Positions 46,901-59,490 are shown, counted from the stretch's first letter. The stretch: 64,000 nucleotides of DNA from Litoditis marina (GCA_964036275.1 OZ038440.1:10081690-10145689), one strand, 5' to 3'. Numbers and translations: made by a program. Notes: generated by a model from the sequence alone, not told the origin.

Positions 46901-49900
46901 ACCTAGTGTTATAAAACAGAAAACAAAATGAATACAAACTAACATTTTTCACTAAAAGCGTTCTCACACACATGCAACGTGAACGGAAAATGGGAAATAT
47001 GTTTCACTTCTGTGCTCTGACCATTTTCTGTTTAGGAACTTTTTCATGTTTTACCCTAGTGTACTCTTCCAACTAAGATCGATAGTATTCCAGAGTTGGT
47101 CTGCTCGTTCTCCAACGTAACATCCGTGCCTGGTGCACTCTTCGCAACTGGGCTTGGTTCAAACTGTTCGGAAAGGTTCGTTCTTGAACTAAAATCGAAT
47201 AACAGAAACGAAAGAAATCATATTATTGAAGAGCAACTATCACGTGAACCAATTAAACTGCATCAGGAGTTTCAGTCCTGTTACCCTGTATAATTATTTT
47301 GGAATTAATTATTTCCCTTCGACAACAGAAGAAAATAATGTGAATTCAGGTGAAACCACTGATCAAGGGAAGTAAGAAGGATGAAGAAATGGAGGCCCTT
47401 GCGAAGAAGTAAGTTCAACAGTAGTGGCTCGAGGAGAGGGCGTCTACTGTGCCTGTTCCATTGTACTTTTGTGTTTGTAGTTTGATTCCGCTCCATTTTG
47501 GTCGTAGTTCGAGTATAGTGATGTGTGCGCAGATCAGGCTGTTATTTCACAATACTAAATAACTATATTAGACTTACAAATTCCACAAACAGTATCAAGT
47601 CCTAATCGATTTAGATTGAAAGAGATGGAAGAAACACACAACAAAGAAACCACCAAGCGTAAGGATCTCGAGTCAGAAAACTCTCGACTTCAGGTGAGAA
47701 AATAAACAAAACTTGAAGCCAACGTGTGATAAGCATTCAACTCGTTCACATTTATGTGCACTACATGATCTTTTCTCAGCGTCTTACTTCGTTTACGACT
47801 AAGTACTGTTAATATGACTATACTAAGAACTCTAATGAAAAATATGAAAAACGCTGTGGTAACACAGAAACCCGCTGACAGTTAAGGCAAATCAGAGATC
47901 AACAAGCAAAACATAAATCGAAGTCATATTATTTAGGCCGAGAAGCAGGCGATGTTGCTGCAATTAGAACAGGAGCGAGACTCGAATGCAGAGGGAGAGG
48001 AGAGGAGTGGGAAACTATTGGCACAGAAGGCAGATCTGGAGAGACAGGTGACTACTATCTAAACACGTGAAACACGGTAGACACGTTAACGGTGGAAGTC
48101 ACGTGAATTGATGGAACCACTTATTTGTAAGATTCAAGGTGCCACCCTAGAAAGCATACTGTATATTCTTTCATCACGTTTTCCGTAAGTACTATGTACA
48201 CTACTAGTACGCAAACCAGTTTCTTGTTGTATGACGAAATGTAATACAGGGACAAAATAACCATTGCAGATGGCTGACCTGAACGACCAGCTCGGAGACC
48301 AGGAAGATAAAAACGCAGCTCTGACCAAGGCTAAGAAGAAGGCGAGTCATACGTTATGTGGAAAACGGACGAGTATCTCGCCTACCTTTCTGTAGAAAAA
48401 GTACGGGGAAAAATGTACAATCGCCCCCCACCCAACAATCACCCCCCTCGCGGTACTATTACCCCCCACCTGATTGAAATCCCAGAAAAGTCGCGCGAAG
48501 GTGGGGGGGGGACATTGTACATCTTCGACAATGAACAATCACCCCCCACAATACGAAATGGGGGGTGATAGTACATACCCGGAACTGATGAACAATCACC
48601 CCCCACTCAACCCAAGCCTGCAGTAAATAAGCATGATGTATAATCCCCCCCCCCCAAAGGTGGGGGGCGATTGTAGTACGGGCCCTTTTCAACCCATTTT
48701 CGACCAGGGTGGGGGGCAAATGTAAACTACTCCCAAAGTACGAACGAAGAAAAACATCTGTAGTTACACATATATAGGCAATACATTTCGCGCAAATTTT
48801 ATTTGAACTCGGGAAGGGTATCAGAGGAAATTATTTGTAAGGCTCCTGGTAGTACCACCTGTGTTAGTTTTCACAAACAGTTTTTCTTAATTTAATTGCT
48901 GTTAATTATTCAGATAGAATCCGACAATGACTCTCTGAAGAAAACTGTTTCTGATTTGGAGACGACGATCAAGAAGCAGGAGAGCGAGAAGCAGACGCGC
49001 GACCATCAGATCAGAAGTCTCCAGGTGGGCGGAGCCTAATTTAACTCAATCACTAATCGTTCGACCAACTCACTGTGCGATCAAACTACCATTTTCTCAT
49101 CATTATACCTCTCATACGATTTATTGCTTTTTGAGGTTTGCTAAACTATTCGTATAGAGGTATCATACGTTGTGCTGTATGATTATTTAACGAACGAAAA
49201 CCATTTGTTGTGTGTTGCTTAGTTAATAAGGAAATTGATTGCAACTATCAATAATGTAATTGAGCATTTCACTTCAGGACGAGATCCAGTCACAGGATGA
49301 GTTGATCGGAAAAGTGAACAAGGAAAAGAAACACCAGGAAGAGGTTTTCGTTTTATTCTACTTTTTTCAGAACTGGAGAGAACAGTCATGCGGGAAAATA
49401 TTTAAATGTTTTCTGACAATCATGCGCTTCATATTTGCATGACATTCAAGAAGAATAACATATAACATATATACATATACCAAACTGGCGAATCTTCAAC
49501 CCTGTTTTTCCTAACTTTTGGTTGCATTGCCAGTCTGACAGCAACCATGGACAGTCATTCGTAACTAAAAACTTCATTAACTTTTACGCGATTGCACTTC
49601 TAAATTTAATAATATACTTTATAATTTCTACTCGGTTCGTCAATGTTCAAAAATTATTCTCTGCAGTTGGTTGTTTTCAATGCATTCTCGTACAGAAACT
49701 CGCTGGTTACACAAATGACCATCAAATCAATCAAAATATCAAAATAAATATTCTTCAGATCAACCGAAAACTGCTGGAGGACATCCAGGTAGAAGAGGAT
49801 AAGGTGAACCACATGAACAAGGTGAAGGCGAAGTTGGAATCAACTCTGGATGAGCTGGAGGACACCCTGGAGCGGGAGAAGAGGAACAGACAGGACTGCG

Positions 49901-52900
49901 AGAAGCAGAAGAGGAAGGTCGAGGGAGAACTCAAGGTGGGCAACGGACCTTGCTGGGAACAAACAGAATCCCAAACTCGAATTCAGAGAAATAGGATAGA
50001 ACATTTTATTGTGACTTTCCACAACGGTAAACATGGCACGTAAATGGTAGTTGTGTAGAGGATGGAGATGATTCGACGAAAAGTTTGTGATTATTATCTA
50101 TTTCTTGTTCTGACGTCAAATTTAGGAAAGTACATCTTTATTATATTTTAAGTGTTACAAGCATTTTAAAAATCATGATTGTTGGAAAAATAATAGTTTT
50201 CAGATTGCGCAAGAATCGATTGAAGAACTGACTCGCCAACGACATGAACAAGACAACAACCTGAAGAAGTACGCTCTTGCAGCTAATTTGTAAATTAGTT
50301 TGTGAAAGAGGAGTGAAGATGAAGAGAGAGGGGGGGGGGGGGGGGGAACAGAACAAGAGAAGCAGGAAGATTGGGATATCTCTCCATCTAAATAACTTTT
50401 TCATACGAATCTGATTACAGGAGAGATGCTGAGATTCACTCATTGACCTCTAGAATCGAAGACGAACAATCCTTAGTCGCGAAGCTCCAGAGACAGGTAA
50501 AAAATCGATAACTGTATTTTTGTGTGAGAATAGTGTTGTTGTGATTTCACTATTGATTTAACCATAACCTCCTACCTGTTACAGATCAAGGAACTTCTGG
50601 CCCGAATCCAAGAACTTGAGGAAGAACTGGAGGCAGAGAGACAGAGCAGATCCAAGGTAGATCAAATACTTCACAAAATAAACAAACATACAATTATAAG
50701 TACCTAGGTAGTTAATTTTTCAAATTTATCACAGAATTAGTGTAACTAAATGTACAGAAGATACTTCACGGAATAGCTAACTTCAAAGTATGATAAGGGA
50801 CTAAGACAAATATGTTACAACATAAGTAAATGCGAGTATTATTGATTAATGAGATTAATTGTGTTTTGGAAGTATAATAACGTTACTTTTCGTTATAGGC
50901 TGAAAAGGCCCGCAACGAGATGCAAATGGAGCTGGAGGAACTTGGAGACCGACTGGATGAAGCTGGAGGAGCTACCCAGGCACAAATGGAACTGAACAAG
51001 AAGAGAGAGGCTGAGGTACGACACTTCTCTGAAATTGCGTGCCTCTCTTCGCCAATAACACAATTTTAAACACATCAACGCAGATTCAAGCACTTCGAGA
51101 TAAGTTTGCCATTTGATGATAGGTTAAAGGTTACACATTTTGACCTATCATCAAACTTCTTCCAACCGAATAAAGACAATTCTCATACCATAGACAGTAT
51201 TGTTGGTTATGGAATGGAAAATATGCTCATTTATTCACGTATTGATTCATTCCAGTTGACGAAACTTCGTCGTGACCTGGAAGATTCCGCGATCAACAGC
51301 GAAACGGCGATGGCGGCCCTTCGCAAGAAGCACAACGACGGTATCGCCGAGCTCAGTGACCAACTGGATACCGTCCAGAAGATGAGGGCCAAGTCAGTAT
51401 ACAGACCTTCATTATTCATTTTTTTCTGAACACATGTGGAAACGATGCTTAAATATGTAATCCCACACTATCAAAGTGCACTTGGAAGTTGAAAGAATGT
51501 CAGAGAGTTGGCTAATGAACTTTTGGCTGAACTATCATTTCCAATTCTTTTCTGACAGCTGCTGTTTCAGGCTGGAGAAGGAGAAGGCTCAGCAGCAACG
51601 TGAAATCGACGAACTGCACACTTCCACCGATATTGAGACGAAACAGAGACAGGTGAGAAAAATGGACCAAGTTCGAGATTTCACATAGATTGCGGAACGA
51701 AGTAGTGTTATACAGCGAAACCACACTTCTATTTTAGTTGAAAAACACATAATACTAAACTGACCCCTCATAGCAAAGATCAGATCTCGTAACTTTTACA
51801 AGAAAACATATTCGGTATCAGAACACATAAGAGGTTCCAAAATACAGTATTCTTCGTTTTTTCTATTGGTGATCAAAAATGTATAAGCATAATATAGTTC
51901 GTTTCAACCATCGATAGCAGCCAGTTACAGTAGATTCTAGTGGGCGGAGTCAATTGTGTTGGAAAGTTTCCAACAGCGATCAGCCTAATCAAAATTGTGC
52001 ACCAGCTGGGTATTGAACTCAGCGGCGATAGGTGGCGCGGCGCCCACAAGCAGACGGCCATCGGAACATGATGGGCAAAACTAAAAACAGTGATATCCAA
52101 TCACCTTTTCAGGCCGTTTTTCAATGCTTATTTTATCGCACAAAAAGTTCTTTAAATTACTCAACGATTTGGTGGTAACCTTTTGAAAACAAAAAATTGG
52201 CGAAAATCTTAAAATTACCACTTTTTGAGTTTTTATTTGCAATGAAAAGACTGGCAAGCTGCCAGATCAGTCGCCTGCAATGTAGGGTGCGCTCGGCCAG
52301 CATGGCTGACTGCTATCGATGGGTGAAACGAACTATAATATATTAAAATATTACTATACAGAGTGAGATAATCAAAATAACATAATCATAGTATCGATCG
52401 ATTTCAGAACTGCGAGCGTTTGGCGAAGCAGTTGGAATCTCAGTTGACGGACATGACCCTAAAGAGTGACGAACAGGCCCGTCTGGTCCAGGAATTGACC
52501 ATGTACAAGAACAAGATGCACTCCGAGAACAGTGATCTCAACAGGTACGAATTCAACGGGCACTCACTATCGAAACTGAAACATTTAAAGTATTTCGAAG
52601 TAACCATCTAAAAACCACACTTGTATTGACAAATCTACTTGTATTCGCGGAACTCAGGGACATTTGATTGGCTAGAAAAGCAAAGACCAAAACCTTCGCT
52701 GGAAGAAACGTTATTGGGTACCGATTACAGTAATTTTCATCTTGGTACTACTAGAACTTCAATAAGAAATGAAATAAATTAGAGTTTAAGTGTTATTTTT
52801 CAGACAATTGGAAGATGCCGAGTCTCAGTTGGCTGCTTTAAATAGAATTAAGCAACAACAGCACGCACAGATGGATGATCTTCGCAGACAGTTAGAGCAG

Positions 52901-55900
52901 GAAACACGCGAAAGACAGAGTCTGCACGCACAGGTAGGCTTCAAGTTTGCACGTGAAAGATGAGAAGTATGACAAGTGGACACGTGAAAAACAATGACAT
53001 TTCTCGCGATACAATAGTCATATTTTTGGAGAACTGCTGTTTACATAGGAACGTGCAGCTTTAAACGCACTGACATCAAGCTACAGACTTCATACAACGA
53101 CGTGAAAGTGTGATATGAAATTAGGTATATATGTTCGTGTTTTGGACTGTTATGTCTGTTCAGTACACATCGAATTTGTGATGCTTTACTATTTTCCAGT
53201 CGGCCAACTATCAATTGGAATGCGAGCAATTGCGCGACCAGCTGGACGAGGAACAGGACTCAAAGACCGAACTACAAAGACTCATCAGGTAACAGCCGGA
53301 CGAATCGTTCACGTAGCATCACGTGATGCGACGTGTGAATGTTGAAATGATTGTGAATAAGTACTTACATGTTGTCGAAAACAAACTATCAGTTGATAGT
53401 ATAAACTAAAAATGAATATTCGTCTTTCTTTTGGATTGAAGAGAAAAAACATGAGAAATTCCAGCAAAGCAAATGCGGAAACCCAGCAATGGCGCGCTCG
53501 TTACGAGGGAGAAGGAATGGCTAGAGCAGAGGAGCTGGAGGAGGCCAGAAGGAAACTCGCACACAAGGTATCAGATCGGGAGATTTTTCTCTAGGCGAAA
53601 CAGCGTTGTTCACTCCTATGCTCTGAAAAGATGTTCACTGGGGTTTTTGAACCTGCCTCGAGGTAGTATAACAACAATCCATAACATCAAACCTACACAT
53701 TTCGGAGGTTCAATCCATCATAATCTGCCGAACACATGATCCACTATTCAATTCCATACATTAAGAGTAAGAACAGAATGAATATATCATTGAGCCATGT
53801 GATTGAAGAAGACATAATGAAGAATTATTCAAAAAGTTCAAAGACCAAAAACAGAAAATAATTCCCGTAATTCAGGTGACGGAGGTGCAGGAGCAGCTGG
53901 AGAACGCTAACCAGAAGATCGGTTCCCTGGAGAAGACGAGACAGCGATTGGTCCACGAATTGGAAGACGCCCAGGTGGATGCGGACAGGGCCAATGCACA
54001 TGCAATGTCCATGGACAAGAAACAGAAGGGATTCGATAAGGTAACCTATCCATCATATCTATCCCAATCATCATATTAAAGGCAAACCTGCACGGAACAC
54101 AAAAACATAATTATAGTCCTCTTTTGTTACTTTCACTGTTTCAGATTGTTATTGAATCTGAGCTTCAGCTCTAGTCATTTGTCGGTAACACTTCAAATCA
54201 GGCTAGTGGCAGCGAGGTGGCTAAATGACCAAACTTCACATTTAATTCGAAACTATAGAAGATGAACTCAGTAGTATTTTTTTTTCAAAATAGAAACAAA
54301 ATATTTCTAGGTGGTTGATGAATGGAGAAGCAAGTGTGAGTCATTGGTTGCGGAGTTGGAGGGTGCGCAACGGGACACCCGCACCGCCGCAACGGAGACA
54401 TTCCGTCTGCGGAATCAGTTGGACGAAGCCGCAGAACAGGTTGACGCCGTACGCAGGGAGAACAAGAACCTCGCTCAGGAACTGAAGGACATCAACGATC
54501 AACTTGGAGAAGGTTTGCATTTTTCTTCGGCATCGTAAACTAGGGTTGTTCATCGAGTTTAGAAGCGCTAGTTTGTAAAAAGAATAGAGTTGCGAGTCAA
54601 ACTCTATTCGAGTAATCAATGAATATCATATTTGTGGTACTAGTGAAACTGGTGGTGAAGGACGAAACGTGTTTCTAGGAGGAAAGAGCGTGCACGACCT
54701 GCAGAAACTGCGCCGAAAGTTGGAGTTGGAGAAAGAAGAACTGCAGGTGATATATTTATTGTCGCAAAGTTTCTTCCAAAACTACACGAAACAATCAATT
54801 TTCCATCATACTCACGAACTTTTTTTGTACCTTTTTTTTACCAAATCACATATTGTTTTTCTAGCAAGCTCTGGATGACGCTGAAGCAGCGTTGGAGGGC
54901 GAAGAGGCCAAGGTTCTCCGTGCTCAAGTGGAAGTATCACAGACGAGGGCAGAGATAGAGAAGAGACTACAGGAGAAGGTGAGACGCAGACAGATATCGA
55001 GCACTTCACATCGAGTGTTACATCATATTTTCAAATTGAACATGTTTTGTAGTATTCTAATAGTGGCCACCTGAGCAACTTGAAACGTCATACACACAGG
55101 AGTAAACTTTTATTTAGTATAAGTGGCATTTTTATGCTTTTAAAGCTCTCAAAATGTGGGTCTATCGATTTGACTACTACAGTGATTAAACATTGCAACA
55201 GTCATTCTATTGATCTATGAGTTTAATGAACAAATACATAATCTGTTATAGGAAGAAGAGTTCGAGAATACTCGCAAGAACCACCATCGTGCCCTTGAGA
55301 GCATGCAGGCGTCTCTGGAGAGTGAGGCCAGAGGAAGAGCTGATCTACTGAGAATGAAGAAGAAGTTGGAGGGAGATATCAATGTGGGTGGATAAACAAG
55401 TTAATGTGTGAATGGAGTAAGGAAGTAGAACACTTTCTCATTTACACTTGTACTGAAACTAAGATCAGCTAAGTTCGGACTATAGTGACCCGACACAACA
55501 TTTAGTTTTCTCATAGTATCGGTGAGTAAACTACAGTATGTAAACTACAATGTGTAAGTTATTTAGGTCAGATAGCTGTGCATTCTGAATGAACAACGGT
55601 ACTCTGAAAATGAAAATGTTGCAGGAGCTTGAGATCGCTCTTGATCACTCGAACAAGGCGAATGTGGACGCACAGAAGAATTTGAAGAGATATCAGGATA
55701 CCGTCAGAGACCTCCAGACACAGGGTGGGCAGTTAGACAGATTCAGAGAAAAGTCCAGACAAATGAAATAGAGCATAAAAACACAATACGGCGGGGAACC
55801 CACTCAGATGACAGGGAACTCATGGTAGATATATTTTGCTCGAGAAGTTGTAGAAAACCGTGAGAAATCTGACTTTGCTCTGGCGAGACTTATGAATCAT

Positions 55901-58841
55901 AAATATCAAATGGTTGCATAAGCGGAAGTACGGTAAGTAGAGAGAAAACCATAGGAATGAATTCTATGTAAAATTTAACTCAAACATTCATGATAATTAT
56001 CTTGTGTTTAGTGGAAGAGGAGCAGAGAATTCGCGAAGAAGTGCGAGACCACGCCTCGATGCTCGAGAGACGCGCCCAGATTCTAGAACAGGAGAAGGAG
56101 GACCTCGCCACCGGATATGAACAGGTACAAATAAACAGAAACTACAAAATATGGGAATATTTAAAAGATACCTACATTTTCCGGGAAATTTTCACAAAGT
56201 TCAGAAACGTCTAATAACAAGCGATCACTACAACAAGTTTCCAACAGTACACATATGGAACGAAATGTGAACACAAATGAGTAGGACTACATAGAGAATG
56301 GTTATCGACTTTCAGGCCGAACGTGCGCGTCGCCAGAACGAGTTGGAATGCGTGGCGGCACGCGAAGCGGCAAGCGATTTGGAGAACCAGAACGCGGCTT
56401 TGGCTGCGTCGAGAAGAAAGGTGGAGGGAGAACTGCAGGTAAAAAATTGGGGAGAATGGAGGTGGTTCAGTGGCATGAAATTGAACTGTTAAGTTTTTCT
56501 TTGCACCAACAAAGACAGAAAACGTCCCGATCGATCACTTAAGACACCGATTGACGCATCGCTTCATACCATGTGTTAACCTGTTAACTTATAAAAATTT
56601 TGATATTCTTTGAAGTTCTTGCTACCAAAGGTATACTTTCAGCAACTGCACAGCGAGATCAACGATGCTCTTGGAGAGCTGAAGAATGCCGATGAGAAGG
56701 CCAGAAAGGTGAGAAAGAATGGAGTAAATTGAATTATACGATCGAAGAGAGTAAATTTAATTATATGATCGAAGAGAGTAAATTGAATTATATGATCTCT
56801 TGATTGTGTACAGCGGTTTTGTGACTATGTCTAGTGGCTTTTTATACCAATTGAGCAAAACGTTACATCTAATTTCCAAGCTCTTTATAAAATTGAAACC
56901 TATGCATTTACGTAATACCTTACTTTTAAAGGCGACGATCGATGCTAGCAGACTGGCAGATGAACTGAGAACTGAGCATGAACATGCACAGAATCTGGAC
57001 AGAACACGCAAACAACAGGAGCTGCAGATCAAGGTCGGTGAAGGGAGAGAAGAGTGATAGAGAGAAAGAGAGAAGGGGAGAGATGAAGAGACAGAGATAG
57101 GAAGAGAGAAAAGAAAGTGAGAGGGGGAGGGGGGAATGACGAGGAAGAAGGTAAAAAGAGAAGGGTTGATCAGCAACAGTTAGATCAATAAGCTCGGAAC
57201 AACATTACCTACAAACATTCTAAAAATTATTTAGGACCTGCAAAGCCGCTTGGAAGAAGCAGAGGCGATGTCGCTGAAGGGAGGAAAGAGAGCCATTTCC
57301 AAGTTGGAAACGAAGTTAGTTCGAAAAATTGTAGTTTTTTATCGGTTTCGTTTGTCATACGAGAATCGTAGTTTTATCGTTTTTCGTCATATGGTATGCT
57401 GATCTTGACAGGAACCACGAGTTGGAGGCAGAATTAGACAGTGAGAACCGCAGACACGCAGAGACTGCGAAGAATCTACGAAACAAGGACAGAAAGTGCA
57501 GAGAACTTCAGTTCCAGGTATAATTTTTGTAGGATGCATAAATTAGAACTTAGTTGGATTGCGTTTGTAAGATTCTCACAGCGTGACTTCGAAAAACCCG
57601 AAAATATTTGTTATGAATAAACATAGCTCCCTTCCACTTTTCGCCGCAACGCTCCAAATAGTCAGTTTGGAGAGTTTTAACCAGTATTGGAGAAAACATT
57701 TTATTACAAGAAGGAGCAACAAGACATATCGATAATACACGTCTTATACACACATATTGGTAACACTTCATTCTGAAACTGATAGTGACGTCATATTTCT
57801 TCCAGGTTGATGAAGACAAGAAATCAGCAGAGAGAATGTACGACCTGATTGAGAAACTTCAGAATAAGATCAAGACATACAAGAGACAGGTCGACGACGC
57901 GGTATGTTATTCTGCAAGGTGAAACATGTACTTCGATGAAAAGTCCAATCAATAATCATCTTTTGTGTTACAGGAAGGCCTGGCCGCCCAGAACCTGGCT
58001 AAATACCGCCAACTTCAGCACGCCTTGGAAGATGCGGAAGAGAGGTTGGTCTCAAACTTTGAATAGAAAGTACAACTTTTAATCAATATATCGAATAATT
58101 GATGGATACCATTCATCCTGAACGGAACGGGCTGAAAATAGAAAGTGAAGATATGTTCGGATGTGTGATGTTGACGTTTCGGATACACGTGAATGAAAAA
58201 AGTTCGGTACTTTGGGTTGCGAGAACTTCTCATAGCACCACCGCGTCATGCGTAATGCACAGGTAGTAGGAACGCCCAAACAAGCTGAAAATACATCAAG
58301 AATCTTCCTCATAATTTCCTAGTTTGTTTCGAAAAAAGTAGGAATGCGATAATTAAATTCCTCATATTATCCAGAGCCGACGCTGCCGAGAATTCGTTGT
58401 CAAAGATGAGAATGAAGTCGAGAAGTGGCTCGGTTGCCTTCGGCAGAGGCCTGGCCCACTCGGTAAGAACGGAGGACTGAGACAGAAACACCTCGGGCGG
58501 AAATAAACATAATTATTACCACCTATGAAAGCTAAATACTTCCAAACCAAAAGTGGAGTTACAGGCGTGCTACATAGTTATTGACTGAGGTTTTGGACAT
58601 TGGTTTAATTCATAGTTATAGTCCTATCCGGTAGCCCATTTATCGGATTCACTCTCCTCGAAGCAAAATCAGACCTATATGGCGTGCAAACTCGAAAGTT
58701 GAAGTATCGAGATCAAACTACAACGCAGATTTGTTTGTCGAACTTAACCCTCCATTCCAGATGTCGAGTGCGGCGGTGTCTTCTCACATGCTGCGCAGTG
58801 GCTCGCGAGGTCGAATGCTAGATGACGACATCGAAGAGTAG
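37955..58841 (+). CDS. Sarcomeric (class II) muscle myosin heavy chain
   Basis: Fifty-seven coding exons with consistent phases sum to 5922 nt, or 1973 residues, matching the roughly 1940-1970 of nematode muscle myosins. Exon positions are given in the sub-entries. The protein is the actin-based motor and thick-filament rod of muscle. Visible motifs: P-loop GESGAGKT (174-181), switch [10 protein letters not shown] (234-242), switch II DIAGFE (458-463), a Lys-rich loop 2 ([11 protein letters not shown]), reactive Cys 702 and 712, a converter, a lever, and a coiled-coil rod from about residue 845 with a short non-helical tail ending DDDIEE. The N-terminus ([12 protein letters not shown]) and tail did not let me decide which of unc-54, myo-1, myo-2 or myo-3 it corresponds to. 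AATAAA lies at 58938-58943. Confidence 0.96.
40300..40385 (-). repeat. tRNA-derived fragment in a myosin intron
   Basis: Read on the minus strand, TGTAGCGCAGTGGTTAGCC is a good tRNA A box and GGCAGGTTCGATTTCGGC a good B box about 40 bases later. The acceptor stem does not pair, so it is a decayed tRNA or tRNA-derived SINE, not a working gene. Confidence 0.5.
41738..41800 (-). repeat. B-box-like tRNA fragment in a myosin intron
   Basis: The minus strand contains CAGTGTTCAAATCCTGCCAC, a B-box/T-arm sequence, preceded by sequence with no clear A box. It lies in the intron before exon 41816-41934. Confidence 0.35.
45835..45961 (+). other. Candidate alternative converter exon (22A)
   Basis: This 127-base segment lies between exon 21 (45379-45496) and exon 22B (46264-46393). 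It starts in the same phase (AG+A gives Arg, then YGVLAP) and ends in the same phase at GMTK before a GTGCAC donor. Its peptide is a diverged version of the 22B peptide: [11 protein letters not shown] against [11 protein letters not shown], and [14 protein letters not shown] against [14 protein letters not shown]. Using 22A gives 1972 residues. The acceptor (TAATCCAAG) is weak, and the frame stays open for another 50 codons, so it could instead be a decaying duplicate. Confidence 0.65.
46693..47408 (+). other. Myosin lever arm and head-rod junction exons 23-25
   Basis: Exons 46693-46829, 47094-47175 and 47350-47408 encode [13 protein letters not shown], then the light-chain-binding segments ([12 protein letters not shown] and [10 protein letters not shown]), then [14 protein letters not shown]. 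The invariant Pro that marks the start of the rod is at about residue 846. These segments bind the essential and regulatory light chains. Confidence 0.88.
48414..48725. repeat. Island of C6-C12 and G6-G9 runs with nested inverted repeats
   Basis: At least nine homopolymer blocks (CCCCCC up to a run of about a dozen C, and GGGGGG up to nine G) occur in 310 bases, each set in ACAATC(A/G)CCCCCC(A)C or its inverse GGTGGGGGGCGATTGTA. TACAATCGCCCCCCACC at 48417 faces its inverse near 48659. It fills the intron that has the GC donor. Confidence 0.85.
50326..50346 (+). repeat. Poly-G run in a myosin intron
   Basis: A run of about 18 consecutive G follows GAAGAGAGA in the intron between exons 50204-50268 and 50421-50496. 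Run length may be unreliable in the assembly. Confidence 0.85.
51995..52070 (-). repeat. tRNA-like fragment in a myosin intron
   Basis: On the minus strand a GATGGCCGTCTGCTTGTGGGC segment and GCTGAGTTCAATACCCAGC resemble A and B boxes, and the latter can form a T-arm stem. A complete cloverleaf is not convincing. It lies in intron 51653-52407. Confidence 0.35.
56722..56802. repeat. Three tandem 27-bp units in a myosin intron
   Basis: The unit GAGTAAATTGAATTATATGA plus TCGAAGA is repeated three times with one or two changes per copy, directly after the donor region of exon 56643-56708. Confidence 0.85.
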
Positions 58842-59429
58842 ATCACAGTTATCGATCATTATCGATTATCTCATTGCTCCGATATTTATCGTTATTCCCC
58901 GCTAGAGGTCAAACGAGAAACGTATAAGTTTTTGCCCAATAAAAGGTAGTAGAGTATATTCACCCGTTACACATTTCTCGTTTGATCCATTTTCAACTAC
59001 AAAATTGCATATTGAAAATGTTACTCCCGATCAATGTGGTAGACTACAGTTTTCTGAAAAGAACAACTATACAGTTTTTTTTTCATTTTTGTGTTCAGTG
59101 CACGTATTCTGTAACTTCACTTCTTTCCAAGAAAAATTTGATTTGTTTCATTGAAGTTACAAACGGCGGTCACTGTTCGTTCAGAATAATACGAATCCGA
59201 TAACTCTAATCAGCTTCTCGAGCGAGGTTTCTGATTGGCGGAGTCGCGCCCTCTGCAAATTAGGCTCCTCCCATATTCTCTTCCCACACCTAGCACTTTC
59301 GCAATTGTTCGGCTGATCACTTTTGTAACAGAGTTATGATAAAAAAATTCTTTCTCAAGAAGTGTTCACTGTTTTCACTGTTCTGTTCTGTAGTTTTGTC
59401 ATATCAGACTTCATCTTCATAAATGTACA

Positions 59430-59490
59430 GAGCGAGAGGGAGAGGGAGAGGGAGAGGGAGAGGGAGAGGTAGAGGGAGAGGGAGAGTCAG
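59430..59490. repeat. (GGGAGA)n microsatellite
   Basis: About ten hexamer units with one interruption (GGTAGA). It gives a spurious Ser/Pro-repeat open frame on the minus strand. Confidence 0.9.

Larger units (their letters stand above)
47350..58841 (+). other. Myosin rod and tail exons 25-57
   Basis: Exons: 47350-47408, 47615-47693, 47937-48047, 48270-48341, 48914-49024, 49278-49343, 49759-49935, 50204-50268, 50421-50496, 50585-50656, 50899-51015, 51256-51392, 51571-51652, 52408-52544, 52804-52933, 53200-53288, 53465-53567, 53876-54040, 54311-54512, 54679-54746, 54865-54978, 55252-55383, 55625-55724, 56012-56124, 56316-56438, 56643-56708, 56932-57033, 57235-57314, 57412-57517, 57806-57901, 57974-58044, 58375-58462, 58761-58841. 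They give a continuous heptad coiled coil of about 1090 residues and a Ser/Arg-rich tail. Every donor is GT except that of 48270-48341, which reads AAG|GCGAGT. Confidence 0.9.
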
